From Pseudoxanthomonas dokdonensis (lineage in GTDB: Bacteria; Pseudomonadota; Gammaproteobacteria; Xanthomonadales; Xanthomonadaceae), in contig NZ_LDJL01000009.1 in assembly GCF_001431405.1 (NCBI RefSeq), positions 124,001 to 188,000 of the forward strand: a DNA stretch of 64,000 nucleotides, written 5' to 3'. Positions 31,015 to 39,347 of the stretch are shown here, piece by piece (the first letter of the stretch is position 1; each line of letters starts with the position of its first letter). The notes beneath the pieces are model-generated. The model was not told where the DNA came from, ran no database searches, and saw only the letters and a list, made by a program, of their open reading frames with translations. Both the position numbers and the translations under genes were made by a program.

Positions 31015-31792
31015 GCATCCGCAGCCGCGTATTGGCTTGCTGGTCGCCGTGGCCGCGTGGTCGACGGTGCTGGCGCTGGCCGCGTTGCTCGGGCTGGGCG
31101 GCTTCATCCGGCCCTTGCCAGCGGATCCGTCGCTGGCACCGGCGTTGCCCAAGCCGGCGCCGGCCGGCAGCGAGCGACTGGGCCCGCCTTCGCAATACAC
31201 CGCCATGGTCCAGCGGCCGTTGTTCTATCCTTCGCGCACGCCGCAGCCATTCTTCCTGTCGGGGGAAGGCCCGCAGGCCGACCAGGGCTTCGACTATGTG
31301 CTCAGCAGCGTGTTGATCACCCCGCAGTTGCGGATGGCGATCCTGCAACCGAGCGATGGTGGCGAAGGCATCCGGGTCAAGGAAGGCGAGGCGCCGGTGC
31401 CGGCACCGCAATGGCGGCTGGTCGAGCTGGCGCCGCGCAATGCCGTATTCGAAGGTCCGGACGGCCGCCGCTCGCTGGAGCTGCGCGTGTTTGATGGCAG
31501 TGGCGAAGTGGCGCCACCGCCGGCGCTGCCGGTGCTGCCGCCAGCGACCGGTGCCGCCACCGCGCCGGCCGCGCAGCAGGGCCAGCCAACGGCGCCGGCA
31601 GCGCCCACAGCCGCGCCGCCAGCAGCCAGCCAGCCGCCGCAGAAGCAGGACGCGACCAGCCAGGAACCGACGCCGGAAGCCAGCGACGCGCAGATGGAAG
31701 CCATCCGCAAGCGCATCGAAGAACGCCGCCGGCGCCTGCGCGAAGCGCAGAAAAATCCCCCCGCAGCACCGCCCCAAGACCAGACACAGTAG
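31004..31792 (+). CDS. gspN: Type II secretion protein GspN (XpsN-like; likely GspC-role protein)
   Basis: 262-residue bitopic protein starting at a GTG inside the gspM 3' end. It has one N-terminal TM (LLVAVAAWSTVLALAALLGLGGF), a periplasmic domain of about 130 residues, then a long Pro/Ala/Gln-rich linker and a charged helix (RKRIEERRRRLREAQ). No separate gspC is visible in the cluster. In Xanthomonas XpsN is reported to contact the secretin and take part of the GspC role, and the domain order here fits that. The Pro-rich tail is unlike classical GspN. gspD starts nine bases after the stop. Confidence 0.82.
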   Translation: MRAEHPQPRIGLLVAVAAWSTVLALAALLGLGGFIRPLPADPSLAPALPKPAPAGSERLGPPSQYTAMVQRPLFYPSRTPQPFFLSGEGPQADQGFDYVLSSVLITPQLRMAILQPSDGGEGIRVKEGEAPVPAPQWRLVELAPRNAVFEGPDGRRSLELRVFDGSGEVAPPPALPVLPPATGAATAPAAQQGQPTAPAAPTAAPPAASQPPQKQDATSQEPTPEASDAQMEAIRKRIEERRRRLREAQKNPPAAPPQDQTQ

Positions 31793-31801
31793 AGTAACGA
31801 C

Positions 31802-34006
31802 ATGAAGTCACGCGTGTTCCTGATAACCCTTGTCGCCACTCTGCTGGCCGGCTGCGTCACCGCGCCGGTACCCGACGTGCAACGCAATGCGCCACAGACC
31901 AGCGTGGTCGGCGAGCCGGTTCCCGGCAGCGCCCAGACCGTGCCGCTGCAACCCGGCGAACAGCCAGTCGCCGGCCCGCAGGCCATCCTGCACCGCGGCA
32001 ACGGCCAGATGATCAACCGCAGTGCCGCCGCGGCCGCTCCGCCCTCGTTGGGAGGAGCCAGCAGCGGCTCGGCCACGTTCAATTTCGAAGGCGAATCGAT
32101 CCACGCCGTGGTCAAGGCGATCCTTGGCGACATGCTCGGCCAGAACTACGTGATCGCCCCCGGTGTGCAGGGCACGGTGACCCTGGGCACGCCGCGCGCG
32201 GTATCGCCGGCGCAGGCGATGACCCTGCTGGAGCAGGTGCTGGCCGAGAACAACGCGCGCATGGTCTACAGCGATGGCCGCTACAACATCATGCCGGCCG
32301 AACGCGGCATCGCCGGTACGGTCGCGCCGCGGAGTGGCGGTGCTGAAAATGCACGCGGCTACGAAGTGCGGGTGGTGCCGCTGCGCTTCATCAGCGCCAG
32401 CGAAATGAAGAAGGTGCTTGAGCCGTATGCGCGGCCCAATGCCATCGTCAATGTCGACAGCACCCGCAACCTGATCACGCTGGCCGGCACCCGCAGCGAA
32501 CTGGAAAACTATCTGCGCACCGTCGAAATCTTCGACGTCGACTGGCTGTCCAACATGTCGGTCGGTGTGTTCCCGCTGCAGTCCGGGCGTCCCAGCCAGG
32601 TGGTCGCGGATCTGGAAAAAGTGTTCGGCGAATCCAGCAAGTCGCCAAGCGCCGGGATGTTCCGGTTCCTGCCGCTGGATGGCGCCAACGCGGTGCTGGT
32701 GATCACCCCGCAGCCGGCGTACCTGGATCAGATCCAGCAATGGCTGGACCGCATCGACGGCGCCAGCCAGGGCAGCCAGTTGTTTTCCTACGAACTGAAG
32801 TACATCAAGGCCAAGGATCTGGCCCAGCAGCTGGGGCAAGTGTTCGGCGCCGGCAGTGGTGATCAGGATCAGGGCGGCAACGGCGGGGCGTCACTGCTGC
32901 CGGGCACCGACCCGGTCCAGATCAACGACAGCGGCGTGGATGGCCGCGACAGCAGCGTTGACTTCGGCAATGCCGGTGGCGGCAGTGATGGCAGCAGCGG
33001 TGACCTCGGTGAAGGCTCGATGTCGCTCAACCGCAACAGCGGCGGCAATGCCAGCGTCAGCCTGAAAGTCGACGGCGACACCGTTGGCGTCTCGGCTGTC
33101 GAGGAAACCAACACCCTGCTGGTCCGTTCCAGCGCCAATGCCTGGCGTTCGATCAAGCAGGTGGTCGAGAAGCTCGACGTGATGCCGCTGCAGGTGCACA
33201 TCGAGGCGCAGATCGCCGAGGTGAACCTCAAGGGCGAAATGAGCTACGGCGTCAACTGGTACTTCGAGAATGCGGTGACTACACCTTTCAATGCCGACGG
33301 CAGTGGCGGTCCTGCGCTTCCATCAGCGCTAGGCCGGGACATCTGGGGCGACATTGCGGGCAGTATTACTGGCAGTGCTGGGTTGGGCTGGACCTTTCTG
33401 GGTAAAAATGCGGCTGCCATCATCAGTGCCCTCGATCAGGTAACAGACGTAAGACTTCTGCAGACACCTTCAATCTTTGTTCGTAATAACGCGGAAGCGA
33501 CGCTCAACGTAGGTAGCCGGATACCGATCTCGTCCGTTACCGTGCAGCCCGGCCTCAATGTCGACAGCACCTATAGTCAAGTGCAATACATCGATACCGG
33601 CGTGATCCTGAAAGTACGCCCCCGCGTGACGAGGGACGGCACGGTATTCATGGATATCGTGCAGGAAGTCAGCAGCCCTGGTGACAAACCTGATCGGAAT
33701 GGCAATGTCACGATCAACACGCGAAGGATGAAGACCGAAGCCGCGGTACAAGCGGGCGACACCGTAATGCTCGCCGGCCTGATCAGTGATTCCGCGACGA
33801 ACGGTTCCAGTGGCGTGCCTTACTTGAGTCGCCTCCCGATCATCGGTGGCTTGTTCGGTACCAAGACTGCCAACAGCAATCGCACCGAAACCATCATCCT
33901 GCTGACGCCCACCATCGTCCGCAATCCGCAGGAAGCACGTGACCTGACCGACGAGTACAGCCGTCGTTTCCGCGCCATGGAGCCGTTGAACCAGCCGAAG
34001 AAATGA
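31802..34006 (+). CDS. gspD: Type II secretion secretin GspD (outer-membrane channel lipoprotein)
   Basis: Outer-membrane secretin that forms the exit channel. The product is 734 residues, with lipoprotein signal LLAGC (Cys18). N0-N3 domains span about residues 90-440, with a Gly/Ser/Asp-rich insert near 355-420 (loop of N3). The secretin C-domain follows from about 450, including VRNNAEATLNVGSRIP, QYIDTGVILKVRPRV and GGLFGTKTANSNRTETIILLTPTIV. From about 33280 to 33870 codon choice shifts towards GTA, CTT, ACA, TCA, AGA, CGT and AAT, codons that are rare in the rest of the gene. The stop overlaps the next gene (ATGA at 34003-34006). Confidence 0.96.
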   Translation: MKSRVFLITLVATLLAGCVTAPVPDVQRNAPQTSVVGEPVPGSAQTVPLQPGEQPVAGPQAILHRGNGQMINRSAAAAAPPSLGGASSGSATFNFEGESIHAVVKAILGDMLGQNYVIAPGVQGTVTLGTPRAVSPAQAMTLLEQVLAENNARMVYSDGRYNIMPAERGIAGTVAPRSGGAENARGYEVRVVPLRFISASEMKKVLEPYARPNAIVNVDSTRNLITLAGTRSELENYLRTVEIFDVDWLSNMSVGVFPLQSGRPSQVVADLEKVFGESSKSPSAGMFRFLPLDGANAVLVITPQPAYLDQIQQWLDRIDGASQGSQLFSYELKYIKAKDLAQQLGQVFGAGSGDQDQGGNGGASLLPGTDPVQINDSGVDGRDSSVDFGNAGGGSDGSSGDLGEGSMSLNRNSGGNASVSLKVDGDTVGVSAVEETNTLLVRSSANAWRSIKQVVEKLDVMPLQVHIEAQIAEVNLKGEMSYGVNWYFENAVTTPFNADGSGGPALPSALGRDIWGDIAGSITGSAGLGWTFLGKNAAAIISALDQVTDVRLLQTPSIFVRNNAEATLNVGSRIPISSVTVQPGLNVDSTYSQVQYIDTGVILKVRPRVTRDGTVFMDIVQEVSSPGDKPDRNGNVTINTRRMKTEAAVQAGDTVMLAGLISDSATNGSSGVPYLSRLPIIGGLFGTKTANSNRTETIILLTPTIVRNPQEARDLTDEYSRRFRAMEPLNQPKK

Positions 34007-34851
34007 GCGAGGCGCCCGGCATCCACCTTCCGATCATCCTGCTGCCGGTCGGCAGCGATGACGACGCACTGGATGCCTGCCTCGGCGCGCTGGATGCGGG
34101 CACCCCTGCGGGCACCCGCATCTGGTTGGCCGACGATGCCCAGGCTGGCCCGCGCGGTCTGGCGATCATCGAGCGTTGGCTGACACGCACCCATTTGCAG
34201 GCCGACTACACCCGGCGCAAGCACATGCTCGGCGAGGTGGCTCATATGGATGAAATGTTCAAGGCCTGCGGTGACATGGACGTGGTGGTACTGGCCGCCG
34301 ACGCGCAACCGCTACCGGGTTGGCTGCAGCAACTGGCCAGTTGCTTCGCCCGTGATGCATCAATCGCCACCGCCACACCCTGGTGCAATGCCGGCGAAGC
34401 AGCGGCCTGGCCACGACTGGGTGAAGTACAGCCGCCGCCTACTGATTTCGAGCGCACCGCCGCCGCCTGTGCAGCGATGCCGCCAACGCATCACGAACTA
34501 CCGGCCGCGGTTGCCCATGCGGTGGCGATACGCGGCCACGCCCGGCGCAAGGTCGGTGACCTGGACACCAGCAGCTATGCCACCTGGTATGCCGCGTTGA
34601 TCGATCTTTCGTTGCGGTTCTCCGGGCTTGGCTGGCGAAATGCTTTGTGCGAAACCGCATTTGTCGCCCGTGGTGGTGAAGGCCTGTCGACCAGCGAGGA
34701 CATGGACACGCTCAACGCGCGCTGGCCGGCCTGGCATCCGCGCTTGGCCAATTTCCTGATGCGCGATCCGCTGCACGCGGCGCGTGAGAAACTGCGGCAT
34801 CTCTACAGCGATGTCGGCTTGCCGGAACGACAACGTGAACTGTTCAAGTGA
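34003..34851 (+). CDS. Glycosyltransferase family 2-like protein A
   Basis: 282-residue soluble protein with a GT-A-like N-terminus: ILLPVGSDDDALDACLGALDAG, then IWLADDAQAGPRGLAIIERW and a DMDVVVLAADAQPLPGWLQQL stretch resembling the nucleotide-sugar site of family 2 glycosyltransferases. The canonical DxD is not clear; AADAQPLP sits at that position. No TM or signal peptide, so it is probably cytoplasmic. Its ATG overlaps the gspD stop by four bases, tying it to the T2SS operon. Substrate unknown. It could be a degenerate transferase. Confidence 0.7.
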   Translation: MSEAPGIHLPIILLPVGSDDDALDACLGALDAGTPAGTRIWLADDAQAGPRGLAIIERWLTRTHLQADYTRRKHMLGEVAHMDEMFKACGDMDVVVLAADAQPLPGWLQQLASCFARDASIATATPWCNAGEAAAWPRLGEVQPPPTDFERTAAACAAMPPTHHELPAAVAHAVAIRGHARRKVGDLDTSSYATWYAALIDLSLRFSGLGWRNALCETAFVARGGEGLSTSEDMDTLNARWPAWHPRLANFLMRDPLHAAREKLRHLYSDVGLPERQRELFK

Positions 34852-35677
34852 AAGCGAGGCGATAGCCGCGGTCGTCGTGACCTTCGAAAGCGCTTCGACC
34901 ATCGATGCCTGTCTGGAGCGTCTGCGGGCCGCACACGATGTGGCTGAGATTCGCGTGGTCGACAACCATTCCAGCGACGACACCGTCGAACGGATACGCA
35001 GGCACGCATTGGCCGATCCGCGCATCCACTACATCGCCAATCCCGGCAATCCCGGCTTCGCGGCGGCCTGCAATCAGGGCGCGGCCGACAGCACTGCGTC
35101 GTGGCTGGCCTTCATCAATCCTGACTTGATGGTGCAGCCGGACACTTTGCAGCGCTTGCGCGCGCTGGCCGTCGTCAACGACCCGGCATTGCTCGGGGTG
35201 GAATTGCTGGATGAGGCCGGCCAGCCGGATCCGGCTGCACGCCGGCGCGACCCTGATTTCGCCGCCATGCTGCGTGCACCGGGGCGTGCCAGCAAGCTGG
35301 CAATCGCGCGTGATCCAGACCTGCAACTGCAACCGGTGCCGGCGATTTCCGGCGCCTTGATGCTGCTGCCACGCACGTTGTTCCAGCGCCTGCATGGGCT
35401 GGACGAAGGCTACCGCCTGCACGCCGAAGACCTGGATTTCTGTCGCCGTGCCCGTGCTGCCGGTGCCTGTGTTGCCGTCGCCAACGCGTTGTCGGTGCTG
35501 CATATACGTGGTGTGTCCAGCCGTTCGAACCCGCTGTTCGTCGAATGGCACAAGCATCGTGGCCTGTGGCGCTATTTCCGCAAGTTCGAAGCCAAGCGAC
35601 GTGGTTGGGCCACGCGCATCGCGGTGTTCGCGATGATCTGGGCGCGGTTTCCGGTTGCAGTGTTGAAGCGGTTTTGA
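34835..35677 (+). CDS. Glycosyltransferase family 2, rhamnosyltransferase-like protein B
   Basis: GT-A transferase of about 280 residues: IAAVVVTFESASTIDACLERL, then VVDNHSSDDTVERI and ANPGNPGFAAACNQGA, all typical of WbbL/RfbF-type rhamnosyltransferases. INPDLMV carries the conserved Asp, and a GLDEGYRLHAEDLDFCRRARAAG block contains the ED acceptor-side motif. The start is uncertain: ATG at 34784 or 34811, or the GTG at 34835 with GGAA seven bases upstream, which I prefer because it begins just before the domain. It overlaps gene A. The last about 50 bases of the coding region recur twice downstream in degenerate form. Confidence 0.82.
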   Translation: MNCSSESEAIAAVVVTFESASTIDACLERLRAAHDVAEIRVVDNHSSDDTVERIRRHALADPRIHYIANPGNPGFAAACNQGAADSTASWLAFINPDLMVQPDTLQRLRALAVVNDPALLGVELLDEAGQPDPAARRRDPDFAAMLRAPGRASKLAIARDPDLQLQPVPAISGALMLLPRTLFQRLHGLDEGYRLHAEDLDFCRRARAAGACVAVANALSVLHIRGVSSRSNPLFVEWHKHRGLWRYFRKFEAKRRGWATRIAVFAMIWARFPVAVLKRF

Positions 35678-36666
35678 GGAATTGCATCACCGCATGGCGT
35701 CGTTGTCATCGAGTGCAACCCATCGCTGTCCCCTTCACCGTTGCGCCGAAAGTCGGGTTCTCAACCAATGAATGTCGGGGCATCCAGCCTTCTTCTATTG
35801 GGCTGACGATAGAGGCTGGATCCCGGCGTTCGCCGGGATGACGAGGATGCGGAAAGACGAGGGCGGGGCTGACGCTGGGGTCCGACACGGCTTGCCGTAT
35901 TCGCGATGATCTGGGGCGATTTCCGGTTTCCCGTTGCAGCGTTGAAGCCGCTTTTAGGGAACGATCTCAAAGAGGTTTTGAGGAAAAAGCTGCTGAAGAA
36001 TCTTTCAGGAATCAGTGTTGAAGAGGCCTTGAAGCGTCCGCTAACCCTCGTCATCCCGGCGCAAGCCGGGATCCAGCCTTTGCCAGGTTGCTGATAGCAA
36101 GACCGGTTCCAGGCTTCCAGGCTGCGGGCAACAAGATCTGGATGACCCTATATTCGTTGGTTGAAAGCCGGTGTTCGCCGGGAAGACGAGGATGCGGGAA
36201 GACGAGGGCGGGGTTGACGCTGGGGTCCGACACGGCTTGCCGTATTCGCGATGATCTGGGGCGATTTCCGATTTCCGATTTCCGATTTCCGATTTCCGGT
36301 TTCTTGTTTCTTGTTTCTTGTTTCTTGTTTCCGGTTGCAGCGTTGAAGCGGTTTTGAGGGAGCGATCTCAAAGATTTTTTGAGAAAAGGGCTGCTGAAGA
36401 ATCTTTCAGGAATCAGTGTTGAAAAGACCTTGAAGCGTCCACTAAGCCTCGTCATCCCGGCGCAAGCCGGGATCCAGCCTTTGCCAGGTTGCTGATAGCA
36501 AGACCGGTTCCAGACTTCCAGGCTGCGTGCGATTTGGATGGCCCGACCTTCGCTAGTTGAAAGTCCGGCTTGCGCCGGGATGCGATGGCGAGGAATGATG
36601 GCGTTGCCGGGCAGCGGTGCTGGTAGATGATGGTCGTATCGGATGCTGCTCCCGTTTGAAATACCG
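35678..36666. repeat. Repeat-filled gap: two direct copies of a 300-350 bp segment with palindromes
   Basis: No gene. Two direct copies run from about 35829 to 36132 and from about 36174 to 36526, sharing near-identical blocks (GACGCTGGGGTCCGACACGG, CAGGAATCAGTGTTGAA, TGCCAGGTTGCTGATAGCAA). Each copy contains a degenerate duplicate of the 3' end of glycosyltransferase B (TTCGCGATGATCTGG to TTGAAGC.G.TTTT; original 35628-35680, copies at about 35901 and 36246). Each also carries a palindrome ATCCCGGC-GCAA-GCCGGGAT (36053-36072, 36454-36473); a related palindrome, ATCCCGGCG-TT-CGCCGGGAT, lies at 35820-35839. An inverted repeat ATCCAGCCT/AGGCTGGAT spans 35782-35821. Confidence 0.85.
36263..36327. 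repeat. Two adjoining heptanucleotide microsatellites
   Basis: Five exact copies of GATTTCC (36263-36297), two G, then four exact copies of TTTCTTG (36300-36327). The insertion is present only in the second large direct repeat; the first copy has a single GATTTCC followed by GGTTTCC. Perfect tandem copies imply recent slippage and probable variation in copy number between strains. Confidence 0.95.
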
Positions 36667-37638
36667 TTACAAGCGCATCAGATCCCTGCCGATGATCAGT
36701 TCGCCATCGAAATGCGGGCGTACCGCGTCGCGCCAGATGGCGTCGGTGAGGCTGGGGTCGCCGCCGGGGACGAAATGGCTGAGGACCAGGGTCTTGACCC
36801 CTGCGCGCTGTGCGATCTGTCCGACCTGGGCGGTGGTGGTGTGGCTGTCGATCAGGTGTTGGCGCAGGCGGTCGGCATCCGGTTCGCTGGCAATCAGTTT
36901 GTCCAGCGCCGGCAGATACATCACCTCGTGGACCAGCATGTCGGCGTCCTTCGCCAGTTCCACCAGCGCGTCCGAAGGCGCGGTGTCACCGGAGAACACG
37001 ATGCTGCGGTCCGGGCAGTCGAAGCGATAGGCGTAGGCGTCGGTGATCGGCGGATGGCGCACGCGGGCGGCAGTGACGCGGACCCGTTCGTCTTCCATCA
37101 CCAGTCCCGGTCCCGCCAGTTCATTGGTCCGGAACAGATCGGCCAGCGGCGGGCGGCCTTCATCGTGGATACGGGTCTGGATGTCGAAGTCGTTGAGGGC
37201 CAGGAAGTGATGGCGCATCCGGGCCAGCGGCGGCGGCCCCCAGCAATCGACCGGGGTGGACAGGTTGGCCGACCAGGCCAGCAGCAGCACGTTGCCGAGG
37301 TCGGCGTTGTGGTCCGAATGATGGTGGGTGACAAACACGTGCCGCAGCGCGCTTGGTGACAACCCGGCCAATGCCATCTGCCGTGCCACGCCATTGCCGC
37401 AGTCGATCAGATAGATGACATCGTCCACCACCAGCGCCTGGGCCGGTGCGGCGCGCAGTGCCTTGGGAGTTGGCCCGCCAGCGGTGCCGAGCAGGATCAG
37501 CTGCGACCGCCGGTCTTTGTTTTTCGCGACCGTGAGCGGCGCTGCCCAGGCTGGCACGCAGGCGGCGGCAGCGATGCCAAGGCCGCCGCGCAGCAGTTGT
37601 CTGCGGCTGGCCGAATGCGGATGGCGGCCGTGATTCAT
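36667..37638 (-). CDS. Metallo-beta-lactamase-fold hydrolase with Tat-type signal
   Basis: 323-residue periplasmic MBL-fold protein. The N-terminus carries a twin-arginine motif SRRQLLRGG (residues 11-19) and a hydrophobic run ending PAWAAP (about residue 33). The metal site THHHSDHNAD (104-113) supplies the HxHxDH ligands, with further ligands at SGDTAPSD and the late LSHFVPGG histidine. This layout is that of the RNase Z/arylsulfatase-like branch rather than beta-lactamases. Export by Tat fits a prefolded metalloenzyme. Substrate unknown. It is divergent from pncB. Confidence 0.85.
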   Translation of the reverse strand: MNHGRHPHSASRRQLLRGGLGIAAAACVPAWAAPLTVAKNKDRRSQLILLGTAGGPTPKALRAAPAQALVVDDVIYLIDCGNGVARQMALAGLSPSALRHVFVTHHHSDHNADLGNVLLLAWSANLSTPVDCWGPPPLARMRHHFLALNDFDIQTRIHDEGRPPLADLFRTNELAGPGLVMEDERVRVTAARVRHPPITDAYAYRFDCPDRSIVFSGDTAPSDALVELAKDADMLVHEVMYLPALDKLIASEPDADRLRQHLIDSHTTTAQVGQIAQRAGVKTLVLSHFVPGGDPSLTDAIWRDAVRPHFDGELIIGRDLMRL

Positions 37639-37722
37639 GCGGATACTCCCTGTGACAAGACATTCCAGACCATAGCCGAAGCCTTGTTCACATTGGCAAC
37701 GGCCGCCACGTCAGTGAGGATT

Positions 37723-37752
37723 TTGCCGCCGGCGGCATCGCTGGCCGATAAT
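37723..37752 (+). promoter_or_regulatory. Candidate pncB promoter, implying a very short leader
   Basis: TTGCCG (37723-37728), 18 bp, GATAAT (37747-37752). Transcription would begin within a few bases of the pncB ATG at 37758, and no ribosome-binding site lies upstream of that ATG, which fits a leaderless message. Not tested; it could be chance. Confidence 0.35.
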
Positions 37753-37757
37753 GGCCC

Positions 37758-38939
37758 ATGATCATTTCATCACTGCTTGATACCGACCTGTACAAGTTCA
37801 CCATGATGCAGGCGGTGCTGCACCAGTACCCGGCGGCCACGGTGCAGTACCGGTTCAAGTGCCGGACAGCGGGTATTGATCTGGCACGCTTTGTCGATGA
37901 GATATCCGAGCAGATCGACGGGTTGTGCCGGCTGCGGTTCACTCCCCAGGAGCTGGACTATCTGCGCGGGCTGCGCTTCATCCGTGCCGATTTCGTCGAC
38001 TTCCTCGGTCTGTTCCACTTGGACCGCAAGTACCTGCGGCTGCAGCCAGCGGCATCCGGTGAGCTGGAGCTGGTGATCGAAGGGCCGTGGCTGCATACCA
38101 TCCTGTTCGAAGTACCGCTGCTGGCCATCATCAACGAAGTCTGGTTCCGCAACACCAGCCAGCCGGACTGGGAGGAAGGCGAGCGGCGCCTGCAGCACAA
38201 GATCCAGCGCCTGCGTGCCTTGCCTGATGCCGAGGCCTGCGCGATCGCCGACTACGGCACCCGCCGGCGCTATTCCGCCGACTGGCATGCACGCCTGCTG
38301 CCGCAGTTGCGCGACAGACTGGGCGCGCAGTTCGTCGGCACCAGCAACGTGCTATGGGCGATGCGGTATGGCCTGACCCCGATGGGCACGATGGCGCACG
38401 AGTGGTTGCAGGCGTTCCAGGCATTGGGGCCGCGATTGCGCGACTCGCAGGCGGCGGCTTTCGAAGGCTGGGCCAGGGAATACCGGGGTGACCTCGGCAT
38501 TGCGCTGTCCGATGTGGTCGGGCTGGATGCCTTCCTGCGCGATTTCGACATGTATTTCTGCAAACTGTTTGATGGCATGCGCCAGGACTCTGGTGATCCG
38601 GTCGGCTGGGGCGAGCGGGTCATCGCCCATCTGGCCGCCAACCGCACCGACCCGCGTAGCAAGACGCTGGTGTTCAGCGATGGCCTGGACGTGGACAAGG
38701 TCGAGCAGCTGTACCGGCATTTCCGCGGTCGCTGCCGCCTGGCCTTCGGCATCGGTACTCATTTGACCAACGACCTGGGCCCGACACCGCTGCAGATCGT
38801 GATCAAGATGACCCGGTGTAACGGCCAGCCGGTGGCCAAGCTCAGCGATTCGCCGGGCAAGAGCATGTGCGACGACCCCGGTTATGTCCGTTACCTGCGG
38901 CAGGTGTTCGAGCTGCCGCCCGAGCCGGCTGACAGCTGA
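37758..38939 (+). CDS. pncB: Nicotinate phosphoribosyltransferase
   Basis: NAD salvage (Preiss-Handler) enzyme joining nicotinate and PRPP with ATP. The product is 393 residues, close to the E. coli enzyme length. It starts [25 protein letters not shown], the near-invariant PncB N-terminus. Also seen: [22 protein letters not shown], with the His that is phosphorylated in this family near residue 214, the [18 protein letters not shown] block, and FSDGLDV...[10 protein letters not shown], the phosphate-binding loop. Monocistronic, divergent from the MBL gene. Confidence 0.95.
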   Translation: MIISSLLDTDLYKFTMMQAVLHQYPAATVQYRFKCRTAGIDLARFVDEISEQIDGLCRLRFTPQELDYLRGLRFIRADFVDFLGLFHLDRKYLRLQPAASGELELVIEGPWLHTILFEVPLLAIINEVWFRNTSQPDWEEGERRLQHKIQRLRALPDAEACAIADYGTRRRYSADWHARLLPQLRDRLGAQFVGTSNVLWAMRYGLTPMGTMAHEWLQAFQALGPRLRDSQAAAFEGWAREYRGDLGIALSDVVGLDAFLRDFDMYFCKLFDGMRQDSGDPVGWGERVIAHLAANRTDPRSKTLVFSDGLDVDKVEQLYRHFRGRCRLAFGIGTHLTNDLGPTPLQIVIKMTRCNGQPVAKLSDSPGKSMCDDPGYVRYLRQVFELPPEPADS

Positions 38940-39252
38940 TTATCCGACGACACCGGTGGACATTTTGTCCTGGCTGGACGATTATCGAATCGCACGCCGA
39001 GCAAGCCTGTTGCACCCAACTAATCGGCATCGGAAAACAGCGCTCGCAGCCTGCGCGGTAGTGTCGCTGAACAGGGCTTTCTGTCAGCCGAATTGACAGC
39101 GCCGTCATTTTTTTTTTGCGGATTTTTAACTGCCGCCTGGCGCATGCGTCAAATGCGCAAATCACTGATTAAGCAAGCATTGTCGTGATTGCTCTGACAC
39201 CGCTGCCGGGCGGGAACCGTCAACATCCGCGGCCGTGTTGCTGCGCTGCACA

Positions 39253-39280
39253 GTGACAGTCACAAATGCCCGTGATAACT
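39253..39280 (+). promoter_or_regulatory. Candidate promoter of the TonB receptor gene
   Basis: GTGACA (39253-39258) is followed after about 15 bases by GATAACT (39274-39280). The spacing is one or two bases shorter than ideal and the -35 overlaps the palindrome GTGACAGTCAC. The operator at 39296-39309 would cover roughly +8 to +21, a repressing position. The call depends mainly on this arrangement. Confidence 0.3.
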
Positions 39281-39295
39281 CTTCGCGGCACTGAA

Positions 39296-39309
39296 TGTTA
39301 GCGCTACCA
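39296..39309. promoter_or_regulatory. LacI-family operator, xyl-box type
   Basis: TGTTAGCGCTACCA on the plus strand; its reverse complement is TGGTAGCGCTAACA, identical to the xyl-box consensus I recall for the XylR (LacI-family) xylan regulon of Xanthomonas. The core AGCGCT is a perfect palindrome. It lies just downstream of the candidate -10 (GATAACT, about 39274-39280), where a bound repressor would block transcription of the receptor. The matching regulator is not in this window. Confidence 0.6.
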
Positions 39310-39335
39310 AAATGACGCCGGAATGGCATCGAAGG

Positions 39336-39347
39336 TTGCAATTGCAA
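39336..39347. promoter_or_regulatory. 12-bp perfect palindrome TTGCAATTGCAA in the receptor leader
   Basis: Perfect dyad 27 bp downstream of the xyl-box-like operator and 282 bp upstream of the receptor ATG. It could be a second regulator site. A chance occurrence is possible, though an A/T-rich dyad stands out in this high-GC sequence. Confidence 0.3.
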
